In this document: piece by piece, positions 46,205 to 57,405 of the stretch
How positions within the stretch are numbered: position 1 is the first letter of the stretch
Layout of the letters: every line of letters begins with the position of its first letter
Assembly (NCBI RefSeq): GCF_027595985.1
Contig: NC_073304.1
Span: forward strand, 46,665,137 to 46,729,136
Origin: Sorex araneus
Taxonomy: Eukaryota; Chordata; Mammalia; Eulipotyphla; Soricidae
Length of the DNA stretch: 64,000 bases
Direction of reading: 5' to 3'
Notes under the pieces: model-generated
What the model was told of the DNA's origin: nothing
The model's database searches: none
The model's input: only the letters and a program-made list of their open reading frames with translations
Made by a program: the position numbers and the translations under genes

Positions 46205-46333
46205 GCATGGCAGAGCCTGACAAACTATCCATGTCATATTCAATATGCCAAAAATAGTGACAAGTCTCACAATGGAGATGTTACTGTTGCCTGCTCGAGC
46301 AAATCTATGAACAGGATGACAGTGCTGCTACAG
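46205..46333 (+). mobile_element. SINE-R copy, 5'-truncated
   Basis: Begins within the middle part (catggcagagcctgacaaac) and keeps 'caatatgccaaaaatagtga', the RTE-like tail 'caatggagatgttactg' and the end. The tRNA head is missing, as expected of incomplete reverse transcription from the 3' tail. Confidence 0.88.
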
Positions 46334-46534
46334 TATAATTCTCATCAGTTGGTTCATATGTAGTGGTATTTGCTACAGTATAATATATGTATATGGGTGG
46401 TATTAAATATTCCTAGTTTTATGTGTGGAGTTCATTTAAAATTGGTAAATGATAGATACTCTTGACAGTAACTCTTGACTGAGCATTTAGCCTGAGCATT
46501 TAGGTTTCTTTGTTGAGAAATTTGTTTTGTTTTT

Positions 46535-46705
46535 CTGGGGTCTGGGGGCATTTTGAGTGGTGCTCAGGGTTTACTTCTGTCTCTGAATTTAGGAATTACT
46601 CTTGATATAGTGCTCAGGGGATCATATAAGATGCCAGGAATTGAACCCAGCGTCATCCACATGCAAGACAAACATCCTAACCTCTGTACTGTTCCTCTGG
46701 CTCTC
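46535..46705 (-). mobile_element. Older SINE-A relative, antisense
   Basis: Body 'ggtgctcagggtttacttct' and head 'catgcaagacaaacatccta' are recognisable. Confidence 0.75.
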
Positions 46706-47345
46706 TTTGTTGAATTATTGTTAGTGTGATCCTAGATATATCTGAATTATTTAAAAGATAGAATTTTATGTGATTGCTACATACAAGTCAATGTTTTCAG
46801 TTCTAACATTGTAGCTAAACTAAATGATGATTAGATTGCTGGTTATTTAACTTTGTGTCCAATATTATTATTGATTATGGTTCCTATCTAGTAAAAACGC
46901 TAAATGTTTAGGTAAAATGGAAGGTAAAAATCAGATCATCTAGATTCTAATTTTTCATTCCATTTACCAACAAAATTACTGTGGATTTATACTTATAAGT
47001 TTTATTACCATCCAGAGATATCATTTGTTTAATTACTGATATTATGATTTATCTGAAGTATATTTCAAAGGGTCTGGGTGACATATTTCACTTTTAGCAT
47101 AAGTAATTTAACATCATAGATGTAATAAAACCACTTTCAGTCCCTTTAAAAAATGTTTTATTGCCAAAATTTTCCTTCCCACACAAAAGACATCCACTCA
47201 GTTTTTGCCTAAATGAAGGAGTTTTCCTAGTGAAAAATAGATCTTATAATTACTTTACAATAAAAAGAGCCTATATTTTTCTTTTGGTTACTATAAAGGT
47301 CCTTCTTTTGTCATGGTTTGTCTAAGGGTATAATAATGACCTAAG
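46706..47345 (+). other. Intron, no recognisable feature
   Basis: AT-rich, unassigned. Confidence 0.5.
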
Positions 47346-47346
47346 T

Positions 47347-47530
47347 CAGGCTGGAGCTATAGTTCAGAGGGTAGGGTGTTTGTCTTGCATGAGCTTCTGA
47401 CCCGGGTTCAATCCTCAGCATCACATATGGTCCCCCAGGCACTGCCAGGAGCATTTCCTCAGTGCAGAGCCAGGAATAATCCCTATGCATTGTCAGATGT
47501 GACCCAAAAAGCAAAAATAAAAATTAAAAA
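47347..47530 (+). mobile_element. SINE-A copy, diverged
   Basis: 'aggctggagctatagttcag' head, 'gacccgggttcaatcctcag' B-box region, body and A-rich tail. Confidence 0.88.
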
Positions 47531-48085
47531 AATTTTAAAAATAATGACCTAAATCAATTTTGATAAGTAATGATAAGTGCTTTTCTTATGTTGTTAGAAA
47601 TAAAAATCACTTTTGTAAATCTACTTCCAACATACTCTGTTCATCCACTTGTCCTGTGACACATTTTCTCAAGTTCCTGTCTTTGTAGTCTTGTATTGAA
47701 TGCATCTTAATCACACCATTTTTAACTACTAGGGTTAATATGTAAGTTCCCATTAGCAGGATATTTTGCTACATTTAATAAAAATTTCAGAATAACAATA
47801 AACAGAAAATGGCACATTTTCCCCAACCTAAAGGAAGTGGGGGGATGTTTGAAATTAGGGCTATGAAGCAGCTCTGCTATAATCAGATACAAAAGCTTCT
47901 TCCCATTCAGCTTTCCATTTTTTGTAAGTGGCCTGATTCAGGAGCTTAAGACAAATGGTTGGTCAAAAAAGAAAAAGGAAAAGGTCAAGGTGCTATACCA
48001 TCAGCAACAGATACTCTATTACTCAAATTCAGTCACATGACAACCTAGTTGTACAAGGAAATGGAAACTAGTTTTTCTTTTTGTT
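47531..48085 (+). other. Intron, no recognisable feature
   Basis: AT-rich, unassigned. Confidence 0.5.
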
Positions 48086-48089
48086 TTGT

Positions 48090-48255
48090 TTTCAGGCCAC
48101 ACCCAGCAGTGCTAGAGCTTACTTTGGGTTCTTTGCACAGGGACTCCTGATGAGGTTATGGGGAACCTTATGTGGTGTTGGAATTAGGGATTGAATCTGG
48201 GTCTGTCATGTGTAAGGCAACACCTTCCCCACTGTCACTGTTGTTCCAACACCTA
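48090..48255 (-). mobile_element. Old SINE-A relative, antisense
   Basis: 'caggccacacccagcagtgc' to 'actgttgttccaacacc', decayed. Confidence 0.7.
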
Positions 48256-48310
48256 AAATTAGTTTTTCAGCTGAACATATTGGTGCCCTGAATAATGTGG
48301 TAATGTACAA

Positions 48311-48312
48311 TG

Positions 48313-48345
<33 letters not shown>

Positions 48346-48346
48346 A
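48311..48346. repeat. (CA)n microsatellite
   Basis: Uninterrupted CA dinucleotides broken once near the end (acaaacacac). Confidence 0.95.
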
Positions 48347-48611
48347 TATGATTAACTTGGATCAGTTTCTTCCAAATTATGTAATACTTTTCCTGAACAA
48401 AAGAGAATAGGTAAAATCATAAGGAATTAGCTCACAGAGTTATGGTGGATAGTAAGTTCAAATTCTGTGGAGAAAATAATGTGTTTGAGTCAGAAGCAGG
48501 GTACTGTGAAATCCATGTAGAGCCCATATACCTGTTCTAAGACTATCAGCAGGAATAGTTTAAGGTCTAAGCTGAAGGTTATTAGGTATCGAATCCTTTT
48601 GATTTTAAAGG

Positions 48612-48681
<70 letters not shown>
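48612..48681. repeat. (TG)n microsatellite
   Basis: About 35 TG units with a single TTTG interruption. Confidence 0.95.
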
Positions 48682-48682
<1 letters not shown>

Positions 48683-48854
48683 AGGGGTGGAGTGGGGAGG
48701 GTGCCCTTTTGCTCTGTTCAAACTTCTTAACTGATTGGATGCGGCCCTTCCACCGTTGTGGATAGCAGTGTGCTATATTATTCTCTTAATTTAAATGTTA
48801 ATCTTATGCAAAACACACCTTCATGGACATTCCAGAATGATTTTGCTTGTTTGT

Positions 48855-48970
48855 TTTGCTTTCTTGGGCCATGCTCTACTCCTGGCCCTACACTGAGGAA
48901 GTATTCCTGGCAGTGTTGGGGGGACCGTATGAGACACCAGAGATCAAACATGGCTCTGTCACATGAATTT
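48855..48970 (-). mobile_element. Old SINE fragment, antisense
   Basis: 'ttcctggcagtgttgggggg' and 'accgtatgagacaccagaga' are decayed body sequence; the head is lost. Confidence 0.55.
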
Positions 48971-49206
48971 GAGGATGAGTTAAAAGATAGAGTGTACTTA
49001 GTATTCATTTATAATTGTAGGCATTTGAGGAGTTAGGCATATTGGATTACTTCCAGGTTTCTTAGTTGACCTATTGAATTGAACATTACCAGTTCATTGT
49101 TCACTATGGTAGGAAATGCGTATAGTAACATGTTTGTGTTCAGATTTTTTTTCCCACAGAACCTGTGTTCCTTTGCCAGTTGTAATTTTTCTAACTGTTG
49201 ATATAT

Positions 49207-49449
49207 CACTGTCTCTGTCGTCCCGTTGGTCATCGATTTGCTCGAACGGGCACCAGTAACATCTCCATTTTGAGACTTGGTGTTACTGTTTTTGGCATAT
49301 CAAATACACCACGGGTAGCTTGCCAGGCTCTGCTCTGTGGGCGAGATACTCTCAGTAGCTTGCTGGGCTCTCCGAGAGGGGTGGAGGAATGAACCCGGGT
49401 AGGCCTCGTGCAAGGGGAACGCCCTACCCTGTGCTACCGCTCCAGCCCA
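49207..49449 (-). mobile_element. SINE-R copy
   Basis: Antisense, complete; duplication ttgatatat at 49198-49206 and 49450-49458. Confidence 0.93.
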
Positions 49450-49989
49450 TTGATATATAAACACGGGATATTTAGGAACAGGTGACAGATCTGGAGTTCA
49501 AGGCAGAGACCTGAACAGGAAATAGTACTTGAGAACATAACTAATGAGGCTTAAGCCTAAATAAAACTCCCAAAAATGGCCATCAAATAAGTATATCTTT
49601 AGGTTTATTTGGTTCAAGAGCAGAAGAAAGTTTATGTGTTTACTATAAACCTGTTTAACTGTTTTAACTCTGCTTTTACCTGTGAGCTTTATGGTCAGAC
49701 AGTATTGACTCTGGTTAGTAAGTCTCAGACGAAAGTATAAAATTTCTGATTTTCTTTTATTTAAAAATTACTGGTTTCATAAAAGACCATGTTTCTTGGG
49801 GAAAGAACTAAAAAGGATATTTTCTATTTGAGAACATATATTTTATGATGTAGTAGAAAGTTTGAATAAACTTTGAAACAAACTTTGGTTAGAATTTTGG
49901 TTCCCATATTATTAGCTATAAGCCTTTGGACAAGTTAGCTCATTTCATTAATACTTAATCGCTTGTAAAATTTGGATTATTATTAATTT

Positions 49990-50092
49990 TCTTACTTGAG
50001 GGACATTGCCTAGTAATGCTCAGAGGACTATGTAGTGCTAGGATTGAACCTTCTCTCTTGCATGCAAATATGTGCTCCAGCTAACATCCCAG
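49990..50092 (-). mobile_element. Old SINE fragment, antisense
   Basis: 'tagtaatgctcagaggacta' and 'ggattgaacc' followed by a decayed head. Confidence 0.5.
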
Positions 50093-50109
50093 TCCTATTA
50101 TAGCTGTTT

Positions 50110-50237
50110 TGTTTTTTTTTCCCTTTTTGGATCACTCCTGGCGGTGCTCAGGGGACCATATGGGATGCTGGGAATTGAACCCGGGTCTGCCGCGTGCAAG
50201 GCAAATGCCCTACCCGCTGTGCTATTGCTGCAGCCCC
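50110..50237 (-). mobile_element. SINE-A copy with internal deletion
   Basis: The T-rich tail and 'ctttttggatcactcctggc' jump directly into the 'ggtgctcaggggaccatatg' body; about 45 nt of the family body are absent. The head is intact. Confidence 0.88.
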
Positions 50238-50239
50238 TG

Positions 50240-51610
50240 TTTGTTTGTTGTTGTTGTTGTTGTTAAGCTTAAATAAGATGAGCTTTTAAGACTAGAGAAT
50301 AATCACAGCAATTTAAGTCTGTGTCTCTCCTTACATCCTTCCCAAAGCATCTTGACCAAATAGGACCTCACCATAGGTATACAAAACATATATAACACCT
50401 TCAGTATTGCTACAAAATAAATACTGTGAACTTTAAATTACTAGATGTAAAGAAACAGCAAATTTAAACTGGAAGAATGGGTAGAGGAGAGACCTAAGGA
50501 AGTGATGAGAGTTCAGAGGTTAAAATGAAGCACATTGAAATCAGCTTCAGGAAGAAACTATTCCTTACACACATCTGACAAATGACAGACACAGGCTTGG
50601 AACTTAAGTCATAACTAAGGGAAGAAGGTATATGAGAAAGTGAGGGGGGCACAGAAATAGCAGATCTTGGGGAAGGGGACATAAAGGATGTCATGTCAAC
50701 AAACACTGGCCCCCAGTCCCACACCATCCCTACCACTGGGACATCCATCATTCATAGAGGTTTTTCTTCCTAATATACAGAAGACACCCTTAAGCTAATA
50801 ACTCTATCCAGAAAATGCTTAGGAGTAAAGACAAATCCAATGTCATACAAAGCTACTTTAAAAGTAAAACAGAAAACTCTGAAGCAAATATTTCAATTTT
50901 TTTTCCCTCAAGCATAGTACTGAAAGATGGTACTTTGTTGAATCTGTCACACACAGATTTTCAACAGAGTTTATCACACCAGAAGTGCAGGCATCTCTAT
51001 GACTAAAGGTTTGGTGGATTGGGTCTAAGAGAGGCAGCAAAACAAAAGTCATGTGAGAAGCAGAGATGGCTCAGCCTCAGCACCTCTATAGAACCAGCAA
51101 GAGGCGGCAGAGATGGCAGAGAAGTAAACAGAGGGATCCCAAGAAAGTGGTGAGATATACCTCATAGGCTCGAATGCAGACCATGGGGTGGAACGTTGCA
51201 GAGAAAAGGCCAGCACAGCTGCAGCTCACCTCCCCTATAACAGTATGAGTGCCTCCAACAAGTACCAGTAGCCAAGACTCAGATGCAGGGCCCCAAGAAG
51301 GGTACCATGCAAACAAGGCTTCCCTCCTAACCTGTCAGTAGAAGCTACCATCCTCTTCCTTGATGCAACAGGCATAACAGCTGTGCTTACCAAGTCAGGG
51401 TTGTTGGGGCAAGTCAGGGTTGTCGGCGCTCAGAACAGCAACCAAAAAATTGAAACTATAGTGCCACCTGCTGGCTGAAAAAGAGAAGGGGCATCTAATA
51501 GGAAATTTAAAATAAAACATGATACAAATTTGGAAAGATATTAGACACACTGACAGGAATATAATAGTAAGGAGGATGAAACTTCGAGGTGTGAAACATG
51601 GCATCTTTCA
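50240..51610 (+). other. Intron, unassigned; possibly L1 5' region
   Basis: Contains (GTT)n at 50240-50265 and purine-rich sequence. 'gccacctgctggctgaaa' at about 51461 recalls L1 5' UTR wording but no ORF1 is visible. No gene. Confidence 0.35.
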
Positions 51611-51615
51611 CAAAG

Positions 51616-51758
51616 AAATGGATGTACCACTGTAGAAGAGAGTATGTTTTGCATGTATAAAGTTATGCACGCAAAACATACTCTCTTCTACAAGATAATG
51701 ACAAGGAAATGGATGTACCACTGTAGAAGAGAGTATGTTTTGCGTGTATAAAGTTATG
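51616..51758. repeat. 52-bp direct repeat with an inverted partial copy between
   Basis: 51616-51667 and 51707-51758 are identical except for one base (gcatg / gcgtg). Between them, 51668-51691 is the exact reverse complement of 51723-51746. See findings. Confidence 0.92.
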
Positions 51759-51899
51759 AGTTTGATACAGAGTGCAAGTGAATGACAGATCTCCAAAAAC
51801 TGAGACATACAAGATTGTGATCTTACAGAGAATCGAAAACAGTTGTCATTAAAAAAAAAAATACACAAGAAAATTAAGAAAGGTAATTAAGGGAACTCT

Positions 51900-52730
51900 C
51901 CAGAATGAAAATAATTAGCTGTTGACAAACCAAATCCAACAATACATTAAGATTATACACTAGGACCAAGTAGGATTCATCCCTGGGATTCCAGGGTGTA
52001 TGCAAAATAACTAATGTAACATACCAAATCAGTACAAGAAAAAATTTAAATCATATGATTTTATCGATAAATGCAGAGAAGGCATCATACTCAATGGTGA
52101 AAAGCTAAGAGCCTTCCTTCTAAGATCAGTCACAGAACAAGGCTGCCCACTCTCACACTACAACTTACTATAGTATTGGAAGTCTTTGCCATAGTAGTGA
52201 GGCAAGAAAGAAGTATTAAGGCACCCAGACTGAAAAAAAATGGTTAAACTCTATTTGCCAATCACATTATTCTGTACCTACGATAGCCTAAAATGAATAC
52301 AAAAAAAGCTACTAGAAATCATAGATTAGTACAGTAAAATGACAGGCTACAAAGTCAATGTGCATAACTCCATGACTTTTCTATATGCAAGCAGAAGAGA
52401 AATTTTTATAAACAATCCTATTCTTAATTGAGCATTAGAAAATCAGGTACTAAGAATTGGCTTAGCAAAAGAGGTGGAAAACTATAAATCACTGTTAAAA
52501 CAAAAGAGGAGACAAGAAAATGGAAACACATCCCTGTTCATGGATTGGATAGATTATTATTGTCAAAATGACAAATCTTGCCCAGAGATGTACCGATTCA
52601 ATGCAGTCCCTAAAAAACTATATACTCATGCATTTTTGAGAAACATTGACCAAAAATGCTCTTGAACTTTATGTGAAATAATAAAATCTCCAGAATAACA
52701 AGACACTAGTGGAGGTGTGGAGCTCAAATG
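51900..52730 (+). repeat. Old L1 ORF2 fragment, sense
   Basis: 'gtaggattcatccctgggat', 'aaggctgcccactctcacac' (the GCPLSP region) and 'gtattggaagtctttgccat', then 'tggaaacacatccctgttca', give the RT-to-C-terminal ORF2 order. Many stops. Confidence 0.8.
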
Positions 52731-53029
52731 CTTGAAACCCTATTATCAGTATTGTTCCATTACCAGTATTATCAGACCAAAGATTAACAAGGAAACAGCC
52801 ACTATCAGTATTCTACTATTATTGGTATTGTCAGACCAAATGGAAATAAGAAAGCAGCCTTAAATGACACATTGGACCAGATTTTATTAATAGATTTATA
52901 TAGAACATTAATTCCAAAATAACAATGTGTATTATTCTCAAGACACATAGGACATCTGAAGGGTAGGCCACATGCCATGTAGGAATAAAAAACAGTTGTC
53001 AATGAATTTAATAAAGATTGAAATCATCT

Positions 53030-53660
53030 TTTCTGATTATAATATGGAACTAGAAATTAGCCATTAGAAGATTAAAATGTAGTACTTACAACATGCTATT
53101 GAACAGTGATTGAATCAACAAAATCAGACACTACCTGGAAACAAATGAAAATGATGACACAAGCTATCAGAATTTGTGGAATACATAAAAAAGAAAATGT
53201 TCTGAGAGAGAAGTTTAGAGCTATTTGGACTGCTCCAAGAAACGGTATAGTTTAAGGAGTTCAGAAAAGAATGAATGACATCAAAAGTCACTAGAAGGAT
53301 GGAAGTATTCAAAAAAGATGAAATAAATAAAATGATCTCTGGAAAGACATGAGATCAATGAAACCAAGATCTGGTGCTATGAAAATATGAAGCATTTAGC
53401 TAGACTCGAAAGAGAAGCTGCAACAGTTACCAAAAAAATAGAATGATAAGAGATTACTAATGAACATTTATATGCCATTAAAGAGAGGAATATCTATGTA
53501 CAAAACAAATCTAAAAGAAATAGACAAATTCTTAGACTTGTATGACCTTCCATGATTGAATCAGAGACGATTTGAACAGATGAATCATGTGTAACAAAAT
53601 GAAGTAGTAATCAAAAGTCTCCCAACAACCAAAAGCTTCAGACCAGATTCAATAAAATAG
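53030..53660 (+). repeat. Old L1 ORF2 fragment, sense (upstream part)
   Basis: 'gaaaccaagatctggtgcta' and 'tagctagactcgaaagagaa' recall the linker region of L1 ORF2 before the RT. It lies 3' of the 51900-52730 piece although it is upstream in L1 order, so it is a separate copy or a rearrangement. Confidence 0.65.
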
Positions 53661-53683
53661 ATATACAATAAAATAATCACTGG

Positions 53684-53815
53684 ACAATAGTACAGCAGGT
53701 AGTGTGTTTGCCTTGCAGGCAGCTGACCTGAGCTTAACTCCTGACACCTCAAACTCTGCTAGAAGTGATCCCTGAGCATCATCTATTGTGACCCCCCTCC
53801 AGAAAAAGGTACAAA
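53684..53815 (+). mobile_element. Old SINE-A relative
   Basis: 'tagtacagcaggtagtgtgt' head, 'gcagctgacctgagcttaac', decayed body. Confidence 0.72.
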
Positions 53816-53984
53816 AAGAAACATATCTCAGTGTATTGAAGATCACCATAACTAATACCATAGTCAACAGCAAAAAACAAAGCTAAAATCAAGAGAATAT
53901 CTACTCATCATTATCAAGCAGAGTATTGGAATTTCTAGCTAGGCAATTAAGCAAAGGTGTCCAAATTGAGAAGAAAGACATAAA

Positions 53985-54085
53985 ACCATAATGGTGGTGG
54001 GAAGGTGCACTGGTGATTGGATTGGTGTTGAAATAGTGAATGTAATGTAAATCATGAACAACTTTGTAAAAATAAAATCCCATAA
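53985..54085 (+). repeat. L1 3'-end-like segment
   Basis: 'ggtggtgggaaggtgcactg' to 'ctttgtaaaaataaaat', the same end segment as 8040-8203. Confidence 0.6.
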
Positions 54086-54189
54086 AGGGTGAATAAAAAG
54101 GAGAAGTGAAACCATTACTATTGCAGATGACATGACAATATACATAGAAACTCTTAAGGATTCCACTAAAACTATTAAAAATAAATATA

Positions 54190-54362
54190 GGGCCAGAGAG
54201 ATAGGACAGTGGGTTAGACTCTTGACTTTCACATGACTGACCTGGGTTTATTCCCCGGCACCACATAGGTTAACCCCATAGGTTAACATAGGTTAACGCC
54301 TACCAGGAGTGATCACTGAGTACCAGCAGTGGCCCCCAAACCAACAGAAATAATAACAAATT
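54190..54362 (+). mobile_element. Old SINE-A relative with an internal short tandem duplication
   Basis: 'gggccagagagataggacag' head and 'gacctgggtttattccccgg'. The unit 'ataggttaac' is repeated three times within 54265-54297. Confidence 0.75.
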
Positions 54363-54736
54363 TTTAAACACTGCACATTTTCTAAGCTGCTTCTGGGAGT
54401 TTATATCAATATTTTCTAAGATATTTTATCACCAGAGTCTTGCATGGAACTTGTTTTAACTCTTCTACTACTAATTTTGGAATTTTGGTTACTCAGTTAA
54501 ATAGAGAACTGCCCATCTAACTTTCTAATACCAAAGTAATTGCATTTGTGTAATATTTAAAAAAAGTGAAATTGCTTACCATGGCTTGAAATCTGAAATG
54601 TCAAACTGTAAATGATACACTTGAATCATAAAGGTTTATTTTTGCCACATCCATAGCAAAATATTAAACTCTAGTTACTGTGTCCCTTTCTGTAAGATTG
54701 GATGTAAATATATAATTCTGTGGTCTTTCTTTTCAG

Positions 54737-54910
54737 AGTCTGATAAAATACCAGTCATGCGGGGGCAGTGGTTTATTGATGGTACTTGGCAGCCTCTCGA
54801 AGAAGAAGAGAGCAATTTAATTGAGCAAGAACATCTCAACTGTTTTAGAGGTCATCAGACACAGGAAAATTTTGATATCGAAGTGCCAAAATCCATAGAT
54901 GGAAAAGATG
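54737..54910 (+). CDS. DDHD1: DDHD1 coding exon 2
   Basis: This is a 174-nt exon with an AG acceptor at 54735-54736 and a GTAAGA donor at 54911, entered in phase 1 and left in phase 1. Its 58 codons (SDKIPVMRGQWFIDGTW.., ending ..KSIDGKD plus the first base of the next codon) are nearly identical to the human protein, with scattered substitutions such as GHQTQ for GQQMQ. It completes the conserved N-terminal segment that begins in exon 1. The length is a multiple of three, so skipping it would keep the frame but remove a conserved block. Identification is by clear homology. Confidence 0.97.
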
Positions 54911-55416
54911 GTAAGATCAGCTAGTATATTTCATGCGTTCTATAAACCAAGTAAGTTGTTGTGTTAAGTTTAGTTTCTAAGTTGTATTAAGATTTGCATT
55001 TTAAACATTAATTATTTTATAATTTAAGGCTTCTATGAATTCCTAAACTGTTATAATTTTATGTTTTAAGATAATGGCATGTTCCAAGAATATAAAATTT
55101 ACCAAAATTTCCTTGTCATTATAACAAAAAGCAGTTTCAATGTTTGATAAATTTTATTTTAATATTGACTCTCTTCCTGAAGTTTAAAAATGTTTAATTA
55201 CATTTGTGTAAGCACTTCTTAGCTGTCTAATATGTTGATAATCTTATGAACTTTAAATTTGAGACAATCTGCTCTATATATTTATCATTAAGATGTTTGT
55301 AGTATTTAGAAATATTTATCAAATAGTCACTTAATTTCATTATGTATATCTAATCTTGAGAAAATTCCTAATGTGTAGTAAAGTTAAAAATACTTCTATT
55401 GTTCCATTTACTGCAG
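54911..55416 (+). other. DDHD1: DDHD1 intron 2 (506 nt)
   Basis: A short AT-rich intron between exon 2 (donor GTAAGA) and the microexon (acceptor ttccatttactgcag). No SINE, LINE or LTR remnant is visible in it, unlike every other intronic stretch of comparable length nearby. This suggests constraint around the alternatively spliced microexon. Confidence 0.8.
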
Positions 55417-55437
55417 GCAGTGGGATCAACTATTCTG
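55417..55437 (+). CDS. DDHD1: DDHD1 alternative microexon, 21 nt (adds GSGINYS)
   Basis: The acceptor ctgcag ends at 55416 and a strong GTGAGT donor starts at 55438, enclosing exactly 21 nt. Entered in phase 1 from exon 2 it reads Gly-Ser-Gly-Ile-Asn-Tyr-Ser and leaves in phase 1, so inclusion or skipping keeps the frame. Human DDHD1 has annotated isoforms that, from memory, differ by seven residues (900 versus 907), which this exon would explain. Microexons of this size are often regulated in neurons; whether this one is cannot be told here. The splice sites and phase are seen; inclusion is inferred. Confidence 0.8.
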
Positions 55438-55544
55438 GTGAGTATTACTGTACAGGTAGTTTAGAATTTATAGATTCCTTTAATTTTTTCTAAAAGCATT
55501 TCATCATCTATTCTTGCCTTTTGTTTTGTCTTGTTATGTTTTCT

Positions 55545-55661
55545 TTTTTTTTTTTTTTTTTTAATTTTTGGTCACACCTGGCGATGCACAGGGGTTACTC
55601 CTGGCTCTGCACTCAGGAATTACCCCTGGCGGTGCTCAGGGGACCATATGGGATGCTGGGA
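55545..55661 (-). mobile_element. SINE-A copy lacking its tRNA head
   Basis: The T-rich tail and body are near consensus ('ggtcacacctggcgatgcac') but the copy stops abruptly at 'gggatgctggga' (about 55661), losing the whole head. A 5'-truncated insertion in DDHD1 intron. Confidence 0.88.
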
Positions 55662-55719
55662 GTGGGGCCTAACCCATAAATATTTTGGGAGCCCCCCTAC
55701 CCACAAAACATTTTAGAGA

Positions 55720-56310
55720 ACTACAGAGCTGACAGATTGCCATCGAAATAGTACTTTGTCTGGAGATAGCAATTTTTTGTATTTGTGATCGTTTGTTAAT
55801 GATTATTTTGTGACCTCATCACTACTCCAAAGTAATTACAAGAGCCTACTGCATAGAAGACTAAACCACTTAGTCACGAAACTATTTCATTCCTATTAAG
55901 TAGACTGACTTCTATATTCAGAGTGTTTTCAAGTCATGCCTTAAAAATAGTAATTCATTTTAACATCATTGAAATTCCTTACTACTAATGGGTGAAAGAA
56001 AAAATGCTGGCTTGAAGAAGCAAATTAATATAAGTAAAATATAAGTAGATTGTTCCCCTTTCTCATGCTGTATTCTCATGCCAAGTATATAAAACTTTCT
56101 ATACTTGGTGATTCATTATGTGGAAATTAGTCACAAGCTCAATTTTCACATCTAGATCCCATAATCTTATTTCTGTTAACAATAAAAATTAGAATTTTAT
56201 CTGTCTTTTTTACTTTTACTTGTTACTTAAAAGTCAGCTCTAGCAGGACATTTTAGTTTTTTTCCAAAGTATCTAATTTATGGGTCAATTATTTAAATGC
56301 CTAAGAACAG
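55720..56310 (+). other. Intron, no recognisable feature
   Basis: AT-rich, unassigned. Confidence 0.5.
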
Positions 56311-56313
56311 AGC

Positions 56314-56395
56314 TGGGGGTGTAGCTCAGTGCAGAATGCTTGTCTTGCATGCATGAGACCTGGGTTCAGTCCCCTGCACCACAAAATATAAAGTA
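56314..56395 (+). mobile_element. tRNA-Ala(UGC)-like retropseudogene or ID-type SINE
   Basis: 'gggggtgtagctcagtg' is the exact 5' start of tRNA-Ala, the anticodon-loop region reads 'tcttgcatg' (TGC), and 'gggttcagtcccctgcacca' is the T-arm with one B-box mismatch. It lacks a few D-arm bases and is followed by an A-rich tail, so it is not a functional tRNA gene. Confidence 0.7.
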
Positions 56396-56694
56396 AAATG
56401 TCTGAGATAAGCATGTATAATATTTTAGTAGATTTTTAGCATCACTTTGTGTATATTTGTCAATTCTAGAATATTCATCCTCAGGTACTGTATATAATAT
56501 TTTTGCTAGCTTTCACGATATACACTGAATGGTAAATTCTTATAACTGATAACAAAATTGTTAAATTGTTACAAACTCTTGCATTTCAATCTTTCAAAAT
56601 AGTCCTTTGAGGTGCATTAGAAAAACCATTAAAACTATATTGTGGTATATAGGTAAAGCACCAGTGTGTTTTATTGTTTAACAAAGATATATAC

Positions 56695-56949
56695 TATAGC
56701 ACTGTAGCACTGTCGTCCCCGCTGTTAATCAATTAGCTCGAGTGGGCACCAGTAACAACTCCATTGTGAGACTCCTTGTTACTGTTTTTGGCATATCAAA
56801 TACAGCACCACGGGTAGCTTGCCAGGCTCTGCCTTGCGGGCAGGATACTCTTGGTAGCTTGCCGGGCTCTCTGAGAGGGACGGAGGAATTGAACCCTGGT
56901 TGGCATGTTCAAGGCAAATACCCTACCCACTGTGCTATCGCTCCAGTCC
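56695..56949 (-). mobile_element. SINE-R copy
   Basis: Antisense, complete; duplication aaagatatatac at 56683-56694 and 56953-56964. The tail has the doubled 'tagcactg' end repeat. Confidence 0.93.
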
Positions 56950-57340
56950 AATAAAGATATATACCATTGTAATAAAATTTCCGGTTGTTTTTCAGTATTA
57001 TATAAAATATTTAATGTATATCAATATGGGATATTTTCACATTAAAGATTATGTAGTACATTTGAAATTTATTACTCTAAGGAAAACATTTATTGGAAAA
57101 ATAACCCAATTTTACCACATTTGCAAGGATTAAAATTTTAGTATTTTGATTATTTTCTTCTAGTTTCCAGGTTACTAAAATTTCATATTTCATTAGAAAG
57201 GAAAATACCTTTCCCACCTAAAGTTTTTCTGTTTCCACGGCTCTTCATATTGTTAGATCCTGGTGCATCTATGTGCAGATAGTATAGTGCAAGATACTTT
57301 TTTGAAAGAAGTTAGTGTTTCTTCCATTAAGGCATTTTAT

Positions 57341-57405
57341 ATGTGTGTGTGTGTGTGTGTGTGTACACATATATATATATGGGACATATATATGTCCCAT
57401 ATATA

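Larger units (their letters stand above)
29561..54736 (+). other. DDHD1: DDHD1 intron 1 (about 25.2 kb)
   Basis: The intron is bounded by GTGAGT at 29561 and by a pyrimidine-rich acceptor (tttcttttcag) ending at 54736. The first 3.8 kb (29561-33369) has few recognisable repeats apart from a MIR relic. The remainder is loaded with L1 fragments, SINE-A and SINE-R copies and an MLT1-like LTR, listed separately. Joining exon 1 to exon 2 across it rebuilds a CAG (Gln) codon and gives YWN-Q-SDKIPVM, matching human DDHD1 except for one Ala to Ser change. Confidence 0.95.
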
